20,589 nt of DNA, from positions 1 through 20,589 of the forward strand of contig JNWL01000072.1 in assembly GCA_000716465.1 (NCBI GenBank), read 5' to 3'. The translations under genes and the position numbers were made by a program. Under the pieces are notes generated by a model that searched no databases, had not been told where the DNA came from, and was given only the letters and a program-made list of their open reading frames with translations. The first letter of the stretch is position 1. Every line of letters starts with the position of its first letter. Shown piece after piece: positions 7,120-14,610 of this stretch. The stretch comes from Streptomyces bikiniensis. GTDB taxonomy: Bacteria; Actinomycetota; Actinomycetes; Streptomycetales; Streptomycetaceae.

Positions 7120-8615
7120 TTACGGGCGGGCCAGGACGTCGCTCAGCCGGTGGGCGTAGATCACCCGGCCGCACGGGGAGCCCGCGTCGGTGCAGCCTGC
7201 CGTGGTGTCCGCACGGTGCTCGGTCAGCGACCAGAGGTACTGGGGAGCGCCGGACACGCTCTGGCCGTGCTCGACGTAGAGGTCTTCGGGACCCACCGCG
7301 TTGGTGATGTTGCTGCCGTAGTCCACCAGGCGACCGTTGGTGACGGTGGCCCGGCGCAGGCTTCCGCTGTGGTCGAGGTAGCTGCGATTGAAGTAGTACA
7401 TGCCGTTGTAGCGGGCGGCACCCTGGGTGAGGTCGCGGGGCAGGTGGTACGCCGAGGTGGCGATGACCGTTTCGCCGGTCTGCTGGAGCAGGCCCGTGGC
7501 GTCGTTGACGGGAAGCGCGCCGACGCGGCCCCTCTCCGGGTGGTCGGTGTCGGAGTTGCAGTACTCGCCCATGATCAGCGCGGGTGCGTCGGGGGAACTG
7601 CGGTCGATGGAGACGTACGACGCCTTGGGCGCCCCGGTGGCCACGCAGGTGCCCGCGGACGAGTTGCCCTGGGCGGCGACGAACTTGTACGACGCCACCT
7701 GCGGCATCACGTACCGGTAGGTGTGCCCGTAGTACACACTGTTCTGCCTGCCGATCTTGCTCTCGTCCGTGACGTTGCTCTTCAGCCCGTTGAGCGTGGT
7801 GTCGTCCACCGAGGCGTTCCGGTCGGGGTTGAGGTCCAGGACGGAACGCATGTCGAAGACCCGCAGGCCGTTGAGGGTATCGGCGACGTACAGGTGGTGC
7901 TTGTACCAGGCGATGCCTCCGGCGTGGACGTCGACGGCCCGGTAGGAGGCGTTGCCGTACGAGTTGACGTACGGCTCGACGAGGAGGACGTGGCGGTAGC
8001 GGTACCCGTCGGGGGTGCCCGTCACGGGCGTCTCCGGGTCCAGGAACGACAGCCGCACGCCCTTGTCGGGACAGGTGCCGGAGTCCGCCGTGCACAGGGC
8101 GGGGTTCGCCTTGTCGTACCAGGCGGTGACCAGCGGCTTGCGGGTCCCCCAGAGTTCGTCGGCCTGGGCGTCCGAGACGCCCGTGATGCCCTGCGGGATC
8201 CACTCCTCGGTTCCGGCGTCGCCCGCGTCCCAGCAGAACTTGCGGGCCGGGGCGAGCACCGCACCGTTGTCGCCGGCACCGAACGGATCCGTGGTGCATG
8301 ACGTACCGGTCTTCGCGATGCGGTTGCCGTCGTCGAGCAGGTCCTGGACGCCTTCTGTCGGCAGGGCCGCCTTCAACGCGGCCACCGTGCCGCTCAGGTC
8401 CGGTCCGGGCTTGAGGTTGAAGGAGGAGGCGGCGGCCGGGTCTCCGGGGGCCGCGGCCAGTGCCGGGGGGGGCTGAGGACCGGCACGGTCAGGACCGCCG
8501 TGACGAGCGCGGCGACCCAGCCGACATGGCGACGGGAGCGGCGTGTGGTGAGCTGATGCGGAGTCAACGTGCTCTGGCTTTCGTGCGAACAAATACGGAT
8601 GAGAGTCGTGATCAT
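7120..8615 (-). CDS. Secreted protein of unknown function, frameshifted in the signal peptide
   Basis: The main frame (7120 to about 8471) encodes roughly 450 residues of a secreted protein: PGDPAAASSFNLKPGPDLSG, then FCWDAGDAGTEEWIPQGITGV, KGVRLSFLDPET, YRHVLLVEPYVNSYGNASYRAVDVHAGGIAW (three separate segments), YYGHTYRYVMPQ, and a C-terminal GPEDLYVEHG and SLTEHR. Repeated short strands suggest a beta-propeller-like fold. The signal peptide (RRSRRHVGWVAALVTAVLTVPVLS) is in another frame, from 8615 to about 8468. A run of eight C (minus strand, 8464-8471) separates them; nine or six C would give a continuous signal peptide ending in ALAAAPGD. I recall homologues in streptomycetes annotated only as secreted proteins. 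Start choices are ATG 8613-8615 or TTG 8565-8567. This is a real frameshift, a phase-variable tract or a sequencing error. Confidence 0.72.
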
Positions 8616-8729
8616 GCCAATCCGTGCACGGCTGCGTCCAGACGCGGACCCGGATCCCGCCGTCGGGCCCTTGAGCACGTTGTCGCCGGTAGGTGGCCGT
8701 CCGCTCGGGTACCGGCGGTCCTGCGGGGT

Positions 8730-10097
8730 TCAGACGGTCAGGAGCTGGTTGGCGACGGTGTCCAGTCCCAGGGCGTGGGCGCCCTTGACGAGCAGGACGT
8801 CGCCGGGAAGCAGAAGGGAACGGGCGGCGGCGCCGACCGTGGCGGGGGTGTGCCGGTCGGGAGCGGTTCCGGTGGCGGCGGTGTAGGCGGCGGCCAGGGT
8901 GTCGGCGTCTTCGCCGGTGCCGACGACGAGGAGGCGGGCGAGGCCGGCGCGGGCGGCGGCGTCGGCGACACGGCGGTGCCACTCCGTGGAGGCCTCGCCG
9001 AGCTCGGCCATCTCGCCCAGGACCGCGACCCGTCGGCGGCCGCGTCCCACTTCGGTCAGGGCGTCGAGGGCGGCCAGGACGGATTCGGGGGATGCGTTGA
9101 AGGCGTCGTTGATGATGGTGACGTCGTCGGTGCGGGTGGTGACGGCCATGCGTCCGCCGGTGGCCATCCGCGCCTCGGGCAGGGCCGCGGCGACGGTGTC
9201 GAAAGGGACGCCGGCGGCGAGGGCGGTCGCGGCGGCGGCCAGCGCGTTGGTGGTGTTGTGCCGGCCGTGGAGGGCGAGCTGGACCGGTGCGGCCTGGTCA
9301 CGGTGGCGCAAGGTGAAGAAGGGACGGCCCTCGACGGAGCCGATGCCGGTGGCCCGGACGTCGGCGCCTTCGCCGGTGCCGAACGTGAGGATCGGGCCCG
9401 CGTGTTCCCGGGCCATGGCGGTCACGAGCGGGTCGTCGGCATTGAGGACGGCCGTGCCGGTCGCCGGCAGGGCGCGGACGATCTCGGCCTTGGCGTCCGC
9501 GATGGCCTCCCGGGAGCCGAACTCTCCGACGTGCGCGGAGCCGATGCCCAGGACGGTGGAGATGCCGGGGCCGGCGATGTCGCACAGGGTCTGGATGTGG
9601 CCCTTCCCCCGCGCGCCCATCTCCAGCACGAGGTAGCGGGTGTCGGGCCGGACACCGGTGACGGTGACGGGGAAGCCGATCTCGTTGTTGAAGCTGGCCC
9701 GGTTGGCGACGGTGGGGCCGTGGGCGGCCAGGAGATGGGCGAGGAGGTCCTTGGTGGTGGTCTTGCCCGCCGAGCCGGTGATGCCGATGGTGGTGCCGTC
9801 GTAGCGCCGGTGGACGGTGCGGGCGAGGTCGGACATGGCGGTCAGCACGTCGGGGACCAGGACGGCCGGGACGCGGACCGGCCGCTGGGCGAGCACGGCG
9901 ACGGCACCTTGGGCGACGGCGTGGGCGGCGAAGTCGTGGCCGTCGGCCAGAGCGCCGGAGAGGCAGGCGAACAGGGCGCCGGGCGCGGGGTGGCGGGAGT
10001 CGAACGCGAGCGGCGCGGTGACCGTGGGGGAGCCGTCGGTGGTGTGGAGGACGCCCCCGGTGGCGGTGGCGATCTCGCTGAGGGTCATGGGGATCAT
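8730..10097 (-). CDS. murF: UDP-N-acetylmuramoyl-tripeptide--D-alanyl-D-alanine ligase (MurF paralogue)
   Basis: A 455-residue cytoplasmic Mur ligase. The family adds D-Ala-D-Ala to UDP-MurNAc-tripeptide using ATP in cell-wall synthesis. The N-terminal substrate domain has TAPLAFDSRHPAPGALF (28-43). The ATPase domain has the P-loop GITGSAGKTTTK (105-116), NNEIGFP (137-143), LEMGARGKGHI (158-168) and GSAHVGEFGS. The C-terminal domain has INDAFNASPESVLAALDAL and VLLVKGAHALGLD. Length is normal. ATG 10095-10097 has AAGGAG 8 nt upstream; an ATG three codons later is possible. No other murein or division genes lie nearby, so this is not the usual dcw-cluster copy but probably an extra, stand-alone one. 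All catalytic motifs are present. It is divergent from the reductase gene. Confidence 0.92.
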   Translation of the reverse strand: MIPMTLSEIATATGGVLHTTDGSPTVTAPLAFDSRHPAPGALFACLSGALADGHDFAAHAVAQGAVAVLAQRPVRVPAVLVPDVLTAMSDLARTVHRRYDGTTIGITGSAGKTTTKDLLAHLLAAHGPTVANRASFNNEIGFPVTVTGVRPDTRYLVLEMGARGKGHIQTLCDIAGPGISTVLGIGSAHVGEFGSREAIADAKAEIVRALPATGTAVLNADDPLVTAMAREHAGPILTFGTGEGADVRATGIGSVEGRPFFTLRHRDQAAPVQLALHGRHNTTNALAAAATALAAGVPFDTVAAALPEARMATGGRMAVTTRTDDVTIINDAFNASPESVLAALDALTEVGRGRRRVAVLGEMAELGEASTEWHRRVADAAARAGLARLLVVGTGEDADTLAAAYTAATGTAPDRHTPATVGAAARSLLLPGDVLLVKGAHALGLDTVANQLLTV

Positions 10098-10208
10098 ACG
10101 AGCGGCTCCTTGATGGGGGGGCAGGACGATGTCCCGGCGGGCGGAGAGGCGGGACGGGCCGGCCCGGGGGCGCGACGGGCACGCGGTCGGGCACACCCGC
10201 CAGTCTCA

Positions 10209-10226
10209 CCCCCGGCACGCCGGGGG
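10209..10226. repeat. Inverted repeat in the murF/reductase divergent region
   Basis: CCCCCGGC and GCCGGGGG, exact reverse complements, are separated by two bases. It lies about 110 bp upstream of the murF start and 115 bp upstream of the reductase start. It could be a regulatory site or simply GC-rich secondary structure. Confidence 0.4.
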
Positions 10227-10340
10227 ACCGGCTGAACGCGCTGCCGATCGGCCGACCGGGTCGACCATTTCTCCGGGCCCGATGACGAGTTGCGGCAAAG
10301 CGGCTCCGGACACCCGCGTTCGTCCGTAGCGTGGGACGGC

Positions 10341-11183
10341 ATGACGGTGCTGATCATCGGCGGCAGCGGCTTCCTGGGCGCCGAGCTGGTGCGCCAGGCG
10401 GTGGCGGCGGGCCGCTCACCGGCCGCCACGTTCCATTCCCGCCCCGGCGGCCGCGGCGGAGCGGCCTGGCACCGTCTCGACCTTCGTGACCCCCTCCGTT
10501 TGGAGGAGGTCCTCGATACGGTGGCTCCGGACGTGGTGATCAACGCGACGAGTGGCGGAGCGGACTGGGCGGTCACCGCCGAAGGGGGTGTCCGTCTCGC
10601 CCTGGCCGCGGCCGAGCGCCGTATCCGCCTGGTGCACGTCTCCAGCGACGCCGTCTTCTCCGGTACGGACCGCGCGCAGTACGACGAGACGTGCCTCCCG
10701 GACCCGCTCACCCCGTACGGGGCCGCGAAGGCGGCTGCCGAGACCGCCGTACGCCTGCTGTGCCCCGGCGCGGCCGTCGCCCGCACCTCCCTGATCGTCG
10801 GGGGCGGTGGCTCCGCGCACGAGCGGCTGGTGCACGCGCTGGCCGCCGGCACCCGGCGGGGCGCCCTGTTCACCGACGACGTCCGCTGCCCCGTACACGT
10901 GGGAGACCTGGCCGCCGCCCTGTGGGAGATCGCCCCTTCCGACACGGCCGGCATCCTCCACTTGGCGGGCCCGGAAGCGGTGAGCCGCTATGAGCTGGGC
11001 GAACTCATCGCCCTCCGCGACGGCCTCGGCCCCGGTCGGCTCCCGTCCGCGCTCCGCTCCACCACGGGCCTGCCGGGCGGGCTCGTCGTACGGCTCGACA
11101 GCCGCGCCACTCAGCGAAAGTTGGCCACCCGGCTTCGCGGCGCCCGCGAGTTCCTGAGTGAGGACGGACCGCAGCCGGACTGA
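10341..11183 (+). CDS. RmlD-like NAD(P)-dependent reductase (extended SDR)
   Basis: A 280-residue protein of the extended short-chain dehydrogenase/dTDP-4-dehydrorhamnose reductase-like group. The nucleotide-binding GGSGFLG motif is at 7-13, INATSGGADWAVTAEGG at about 67-83, VHVSSDAVFSG at 98-108, and the catalytic pair Y126-xxx-K130 in TPYGAAK. A late segment ILHLAGPEAVSRYELGELIA matches RmlD-type substrate-domain ends. The substrate is likely a nucleotide sugar or similar, but no other sugar-pathway genes are nearby. ATG 10341 is chosen because the beta-alpha-beta fold starts immediately; there is no clear Shine-Dalgarno, and TAGCGT at 10327-10332 could be a -10 box giving a nearly leaderless message. 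Confidence 0.88.
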   Translation: MTVLIIGGSGFLGAELVRQAVAAGRSPAATFHSRPGGRGGAAWHRLDLRDPLRLEEVLDTVAPDVVINATSGGADWAVTAEGGVRLALAAAERRIRLVHVSSDAVFSGTDRAQYDETCLPDPLTPYGAAKAAAETAVRLLCPGAAVARTSLIVGGGGSAHERLVHALAAGTRRGALFTDDVRCPVHVGDLAAALWEIAPSDTAGILHLAGPEAVSRYELGELIALRDGLGPGRLPSALRSTTGLPGGLVVRLDSRATQRKLATRLRGAREFLSEDGPQPD

Positions 11184-11488
11184 ACGACCGGCGCCGCTTC
11201 CCGCCGGACAGCCCGAAGACCTCCTTCGGCGTCCCGGCCCGGCCACGCCGCTCGCGACCACGCCACCCGACCGGTCGCACCGGACCACCCGTGACGCGTC
11301 GCGCGGGCCGACGACCAGCCGCGCCCGGCCCGACCGCTCCCTGCCGTCGACCTTCTCGGCGGCCTCTGCGCGCGCCTCGGTGTCGAGGAGGGCCCCGCAG
11401 CGTGCCGATCGCCATCGGGTACGTGGCGGCCACGGCGGTAGGGGGCGCAGCCTGATCGGCGGCGACTGCCGTACGTCGCACGAGCCCC
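11184..11488. other. Gap between convergent genes
   Basis: 305 bp between the reductase and MarR stops. A small stem-loop (CCGGCG, 8-nt loop, CGCCGG) at 11188-11207 begins 5 nt after the reductase stop. Around 11402-11455 a plus frame reads VPIAIGYVAATAVGGAA then stop, which may be the 3' scrap of a membrane protein, but this is weak. Confidence 0.35.
11188..11207 (+). terminator. Short stem-loop after the reductase gene
   Basis: A 6-bp GC stem (CCGGCG/CGCCGG) with an 8-nt loop directly after the stop codon. Its position fits a terminator; the stem is short and there is no T-run. Confidence 0.35.
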
Positions 11489-11920
11489 TCAGCGGGCGGA
11501 GCGCGCAGCGGGGTCGAGGAGGGTGGAGCCGACCCGCTGGAAGGCGCCGGCCAGCGCTTCACGCTGTTCCGGGGGGAGGGAACCGAAGAGCACGCCGTCG
11601 AGATCCGACAGCGTTTCGTCAGCCCGCGCTCGTGCCTGTCGCCCCGCGTCCGTCAGGTTCAGCTGTGCGGTGTTGCCCCTGCCCGTGGGGCTGACGCGCT
11701 CGACGAGGCCCTCCGCTTCCAGCCGCCGCACGACGGAGAGCATGCTCGGTGCGCTGATCCGGGCCCTGCGGGCGAGCTCGCTGATGGACAGACCCGGTGA
11801 CGCGGACAGATGGCCCATGACCCCCAGGAGCCGGACGGACAGCCCGACCTCCTTCAGACGGCCCTCGACTTCCTCCCGGACGATGCGTCCGATGCCCGCC
11901 AGCTGAAGCGACAGGGGCAT
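11489..11920 (-). CDS. MarR-family transcriptional regulator
   Basis: A 143-residue winged-helix protein. The N-terminal dimer helix precedes VRLLGVMGHLSASPGLSISELARR, the recognition helix region ISAPSMLSVVRRLEAEGLVER (55-75) and the wing SPTGRGNTAQLNLTDAGRQ (77-95), followed by the C-terminal dimerisation helices. The layout is standard MarR. ATG 11918-11920 is chosen, with GAAGGGG about 9 nt upstream; an in-frame GTG 11 codons earlier has a GAGGAG that is too close. It is divergent from a membrane-protein gene, with a perfect 19-bp palindrome in the gap, so it most likely represses that gene and itself. The ligand is unknown. It reads toward the reductase gene. Confidence 0.9.
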   Translation of the reverse strand: MPLSLQLAGIGRIVREEVEGRLKEVGLSVRLLGVMGHLSASPGLSISELARRARISAPSMLSVVRRLEAEGLVERVSPTGRGNTAQLNLTDAGRQARARADETLSDLDGVLFGSLPPEQREALAGAFQRVGSTLLDPAARSAR

Positions 11921-12041
11921 TCCCGGGCCCCTTCGCCGCGTTCCCTCCGGCACCGCTCCTCGGCGGTCCGAAGAATCATCGGTCACCGCAGCAGCCCTCC
12001 TCTCGCCTCGTCGTCCCCCGATGCTACTGTCCCTGTCGGCA

Positions 12042-12060
12042 GTTTTAGCCAAGCTAAAAC
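12042..12060. promoter_or_regulatory. Perfect palindromic operator for the MarR protein
   Basis: GTTTTAGC-CAA-GCTAAAAC: 8-bp arms, exact reverse complements, with a 3-bp spacer. It is strikingly A/T rich for this genome and lies 13 bp before the membrane-protein start codon, just upstream of its ribosome binding site, and 121 bp from the MarR start. MarR proteins typically bind 16-20 bp palindromes in such divergent gaps. The pairing with this regulator is inferred from position. Confidence 0.8.
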
Positions 12061-12073
12061 CAGAGGGAGTCCG

Positions 12074-12580
12074 ATGAGCAAGTTCTTTCTGACCCTGCAC
12101 GTGCTTGTCGCCGTCCTGGCGGTGGGGCCGGTGACCGTCGCCGCCAGCCTCTTCCCCCGAAGCGTGCGCAACAGTCTCAACGGCTGTTCGAACCGGGCCC
12201 CCGAGGCCCGTCTGCTGCACAGGCTCACCCGTGTGTACGCCACGGTCGGCGCCGCCGTCCCCCTGCTGGGCATCGCCACCGCCGCGGCCATGGGGGTGAC
12301 GAAGGACCCCTGGGTGATCGCTTCGCTCACGCTGACGGCGATCGCGGCGGGTTTGCTCATCACGCGTGTCCTTCCCGGTCAACAGGAGGCCCTGGCCATG
12401 CTGAACGAGGACGGGCGCCGTGCGGCCGCCGCGACGGACGTGCCCGCCGCGACGGACACCGCTCAGGAACCGGCCGCGCTCCTCAAGCAACTGTCGATGA
12501 CCACGGGGATCTTCTCCCTCCTCTGGGCCGTCGTCCTCGTCCTCATGGTCGTCCGACCGGGCTCCTCGACCGGAGGCTGA
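12074..12580 (+). CDS. Four-helix integral membrane protein (DUF2269-like)
   Basis: A 168-residue membrane protein. Helices are at about 4-26 (FFLTLHVLVAVLAVGPVTVAAS), 55-77, 82-104 and 146-165; a hydrophilic Ala/Asp/Thr-rich loop (residues 115-138) lies before the last helix. The LHVLVAVLAVGP start resembles DUF2269-type proteins. GAGGGAG lies 4 nt before ATG 12074, a strong start. It is divergent from the MarR gene and its promoter region carries the palindrome at 12042-12060, so repression by that MarR protein with release by an unknown ligand is likely. No transport signature is visible, so the role (stress, efflux or redox) is open. Confidence 0.82.
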   Translation: MSKFFLTLHVLVAVLAVGPVTVAASLFPRSVRNSLNGCSNRAPEARLLHRLTRVYATVGAAVPLLGIATAAAMGVTKDPWVIASLTLTAIAAGLLITRVLPGQQEALAMLNEDGRRAAAATDVPAATDTAQEPAALLKQLSMTTGIFSLLWAVVLVLMVVRPGSSTGG

Positions 12581-12620
12581 CCCGCTCGACCTCCTGTTTC
12601 CCGCCTCCGCACCGCACGGG

Positions 12621-12755
12621 TCACGACCGGTCCTCCATCTCCCCGTCCTTGCGCCACGGCAGATACGCCGGCAGGTCCCGCGGGTCGAGCCCGGGGAACT
12701 CGGGGGCGCGGCGCTCGAGGAAAGGGACCACGCCCTCCGGCGCGACGCCGCACCG
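12621..12755 (-). pseudogene. 3' fragment of an enoyl-CoA hydratase-like gene
   Basis: The minus strand reads APEGVVPFLERRAPEFPGLDP followed by RDLPAYLPWRKDGEMEDRS and a stop. The EGxxxFLERRxPxFPGLDPxRDLP pattern matches the C-terminal end of crotonase-fold enoyl-CoA hydratases. Only about 40 of some 260 residues remain; the sequence upstream (12756 onward) is unrelated. No start is present, so it cannot be expressed as an enzyme. Recognition rests on a short segment. Confidence 0.5.
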
Positions 12756-12863
12756 GCCGGCTTGCGGCTCCTGCTGCCGACCGCGAACCTGTTCCCCACG
12801 GCCTACGACATTCCGCGGTTGACGCCCGACGCCCCCGTCGGCCTTCTGGCCCGCAGGCCCTGA
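12717..12863 (+). pseudogene. 3' fragment of an unrecognised gene
   Basis: The plus strand reads AGLRLLLPTANLFPTAYDIPR then LTPDAPVGLLARRP and a stop, with protein-like composition and G/C-biased third positions but no start codon or ribosome binding site. It looks like the C-terminus of a soluble protein that I cannot name. Its 5' side runs into the oppositely oriented hydratase fragment; the two frames overlap at 12717-12755, where only one can be genuine. The arrangement fits a deletion that removed the 5' halves of two divergent genes. Confidence 0.35.
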
Positions 12864-12984
12864 TCGGCTGACGAGCTCGGCCGGAGCCTCCCGCGCGTGG
12901 ACCCGGTGCCCTGCCCCTCATCGGCCGGGCCGTGCCGCACGTGGGGACTGCCGCACTCCGGTCGGCTGCTTCGGGCGCCTGCTC

Positions 12985-13310
12985 CCGGGCTGCCGCACCA
13001 CGCAGCAGGTCGTGGTCGGACGTGCTGACGGCGCGGCCCATGGCGTCGCCCTGCACGGTCTTGAAGTGGTCGGCGGACCAGTTGTCCATCGAGGTCTTGA
13101 TCGTGGCGGCCCACTGCGCCGCTGTGACCCCTTCGTGTGTGCACGGGTTGCCGCAGGCGTTGTACGTGAGCATCCGCGCGGAGGGCGCGGTCGGGGCGTG
13201 ACGACGTCGGCGCGGGCCGCGGTGGGCGCGAGGCCGACGGCCGCCAGGAAGGCGGCTGCACCGAAGGCCGTCGCCCGGCGCAGGGTCGGCAGCGGTGTGG
13301 CAGGAGCCAT
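12985..13310 (-). pseudogene. Secreted endonuclease/exonuclease/phosphatase-family gene, collapsed and frameshifted
   Basis: The N-terminus is a clear signal peptide (LRRATAFGAAAFLAAVGLAP, then ARADVV) from ATG 13308-13310, with GAGGAAG 9 nt upstream. After ADVVT the frame shifts; one missing base restores APTAPSARMLTYNACGNPCT, the first strand of the EEP fold, with its metal-site Asn. This runs to TSMDNWSAD, then directly into HFKTVQGDAMGRAVS and SDHDLLRGAA, the family's C-terminal SDH catalytic motif. About 200 residues (metal-binding Glu, catalytic His/Asp, core strands) are missing. SAD probably occurs on both sides of the join, so a short-homology deletion is likely. It cannot be an active nuclease or phosphatase. 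The 18-bp tandem repeat at 13326-13361 lies just upstream. Confidence 0.7.
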
Positions 13311-13325
13311 TGCCCCAGGCTTCCT

Positions 13326-13361
13326 CAAGACAGGAACGTGCCCCAAGACAGGAACGTGCCC
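13326..13361. repeat. 18-bp perfect tandem duplication
   Basis: CAAGACAGGAACGTGCCC occurs twice head to tail (13326-13343, 13344-13361). It is followed at about 13364-13375 by the self-complementary ACGTGCACGT, whose GCACGTTC extension is the reverse complement of GAACGTGC inside each repeat. It lies 15-50 bp upstream of the collapsed nuclease-family gene, a promoter or leader position, so it may be a duplicated operator or a replication-slippage scar. Confidence 0.7.
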
Positions 13362-13425
13362 CTGACGTGCACGTTCAGAGCACGATTATGGGGGGCACCC
13401 GGGACGGCGGCGGATGGGGTGCGGG

Positions 13426-14268
13426 TCAGAGCGGCCGGAGCGCCGTGACGACGAAGTAGTCGAGGATCTTGTCCTCGTATGCGCGCAGGAAGTTGCGCGG
13501 CCAGGTGCCCGGGGCCCACCAGCGGGCGAGCCAGGCGTCCCAGCCAGGCCAGACCTCCGGGCCGATGGACCCGGTCCGCACGTCGACCAGGCCCGCGGTC
13601 CTGAAGGCCTCGGCGAGGGCGGTCACGGGCCGGGCGATGTCCAGACCGCTCGCGTACGTGTCCAGCAGCCCTGCGAGCTGCTCGGGACGGCCGGGGGCTT
13701 CGTCCGCAGTGAAGAAGCTGGTGACGGCCACGGTGCCGCCGGGCCGCAGGACCCGCGCCGTCTCGGCCGCGAAACCGGCGAGGTCGGGGAAGTGCTGCAC
13801 GGCCTCGACACTGACGACGACGTCGAACGCTTCGTCCTGCCAGGGCATCTGCTCCGCGGCCCCCTCGGCGAACCGCAGCCGGCCCGACTGCTCACCCAGC
13901 AGAACGGCCTGCTCCTCGCGGGCCCTGGCCAGCTGGTCGGGGTGGATGTCCATGCCGGTGACGCCATCGGGCTCGTACTCGGTGAGGGCGACCGCGCAGC
14001 CCATGCCCAGTCCGCAGCCCACGTCCAGCACCTGACGTCGGCGCAGCGGCCCGGCGGCGTCCAGGACGTGCCGGTACAGGGCCCGCTGGCTGCGGGCCCG
14101 CTCGTCCTCACCGAGCGGGCCGGCCAGGTCGATGCCCCGCCAGTAACCGAAGTTGATGAAGCCGCCGCCGAACAGGGGCTGGTGCCCGAGGTCCAAGGGC
14201 CCGTACGTCTCCTGCACCGTCGGCCGGATGCCGGGGCGGCCCTGCTCGACACCGGTGTCTTTCCTCAT
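13426..14268 (-). CDS. SAM-dependent methyltransferase (small-molecule type)
   Basis: A 280-residue class I methyltransferase. SAM motif I VLDVGCGLGMG is at 80-90, the acidic residue after strand 2 is in GMDIHPDQL (105-113), RLRFAEGAAEQMPWQDEAFDVVVSVEAVQHF contains motifs II-III, and RVLRPGGTVAVTSFF is the motif after helix E. The N-terminal lid (YGPLDLGHQPLFGGGFINFGYW) and the C-terminal region (GPEVWPGWDAWLARWW) resemble O-methyltransferases and sugar C-methyltransferases of antibiotic pathways such as RebM-like enzymes. ATG 14266-14268 has CAGGA 6 nt upstream. No biosynthetic cluster is adjacent, so the substrate cannot be predicted. It is intact and of normal length. Confidence 0.88.
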   Translation of the reverse strand: MRKDTGVEQGRPGIRPTVQETYGPLDLGHQPLFGGGFINFGYWRGIDLAGPLGEDERARSQRALYRHVLDAAGPLRRRQVLDVGCGLGMGCAVALTEYEPDGVTGMDIHPDQLARAREEQAVLLGEQSGRLRFAEGAAEQMPWQDEAFDVVVSVEAVQHFPDLAGFAAETARVLRPGGTVAVTSFFTADEAPGRPEQLAGLLDTYASGLDIARPVTALAEAFRTAGLVDVRTGSIGPEVWPGWDAWLARWWAPGTWPRNFLRAYEDKILDYFVVTALRPL

Positions 14269-14610
14269 CGCTGTCCTGGTTCCTTCCCGGCACGATCCGA
14301 CCGCCGTCGCACGTATGCGAATCCCACCGATCCTGCCCCCGGTACCGTGCGATCATGCCGGCGGCCGCCGGAGCCGGGGGAGGGCGACTGCCGGCAGCGG
14401 CATGTGCTCGGCTGCGGAACCGACCGGCTCAAGAGAAACCGGACGGCAGCCGCCCGGTGCGACGAACTCGCCGTTCGCCGGAACCGGCCTCGCCGGCCGG
14501 CGACGGTCACCTCCGGCGCCGTCCCCCTCGCGGACCTCCTTCCGGTCGATCACGTACTTCCTCGCCCGCGTGGGACCGAAGGAACTCCCTTCGTCCGTAC
14601 GTTCCACTTC
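14269..14610. other. Gap upstream of the methyltransferase
   Basis: 342 bp without a supported gene. A minus-strand open frame (14353-14607) starts with a GTG right after the STAS remnant's stop and has a charged segment (FGPTRARKYVIDRKEVREGDG), but composition then becomes Pro/Arg-rich and unconvincing. A TACCGT box 6 nt before an ATG at 14355 on the plus strand looks promoter-like but leads into a poor open frame. Confidence 0.35.

Noticed and set aside
6637..8301. 554-codon plus-strand open frame
   Set aside because: Antisense to the secreted protein gene; Val/Gly/Arg-rich with no recognisable content.
8460..10235. 591-codon plus-strand open frame
   Set aside because: Antisense to murF, whose Mur ligase motifs are unmistakable; the plus product is a low-complexity Gly/Val/Asp shadow.
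11005..11562. 185-codon minus-strand open frame across the reductase/MarR gap
   Set aside because: Low-complexity Arg/Gly/Ala product overlapping both real genes; no start signal.
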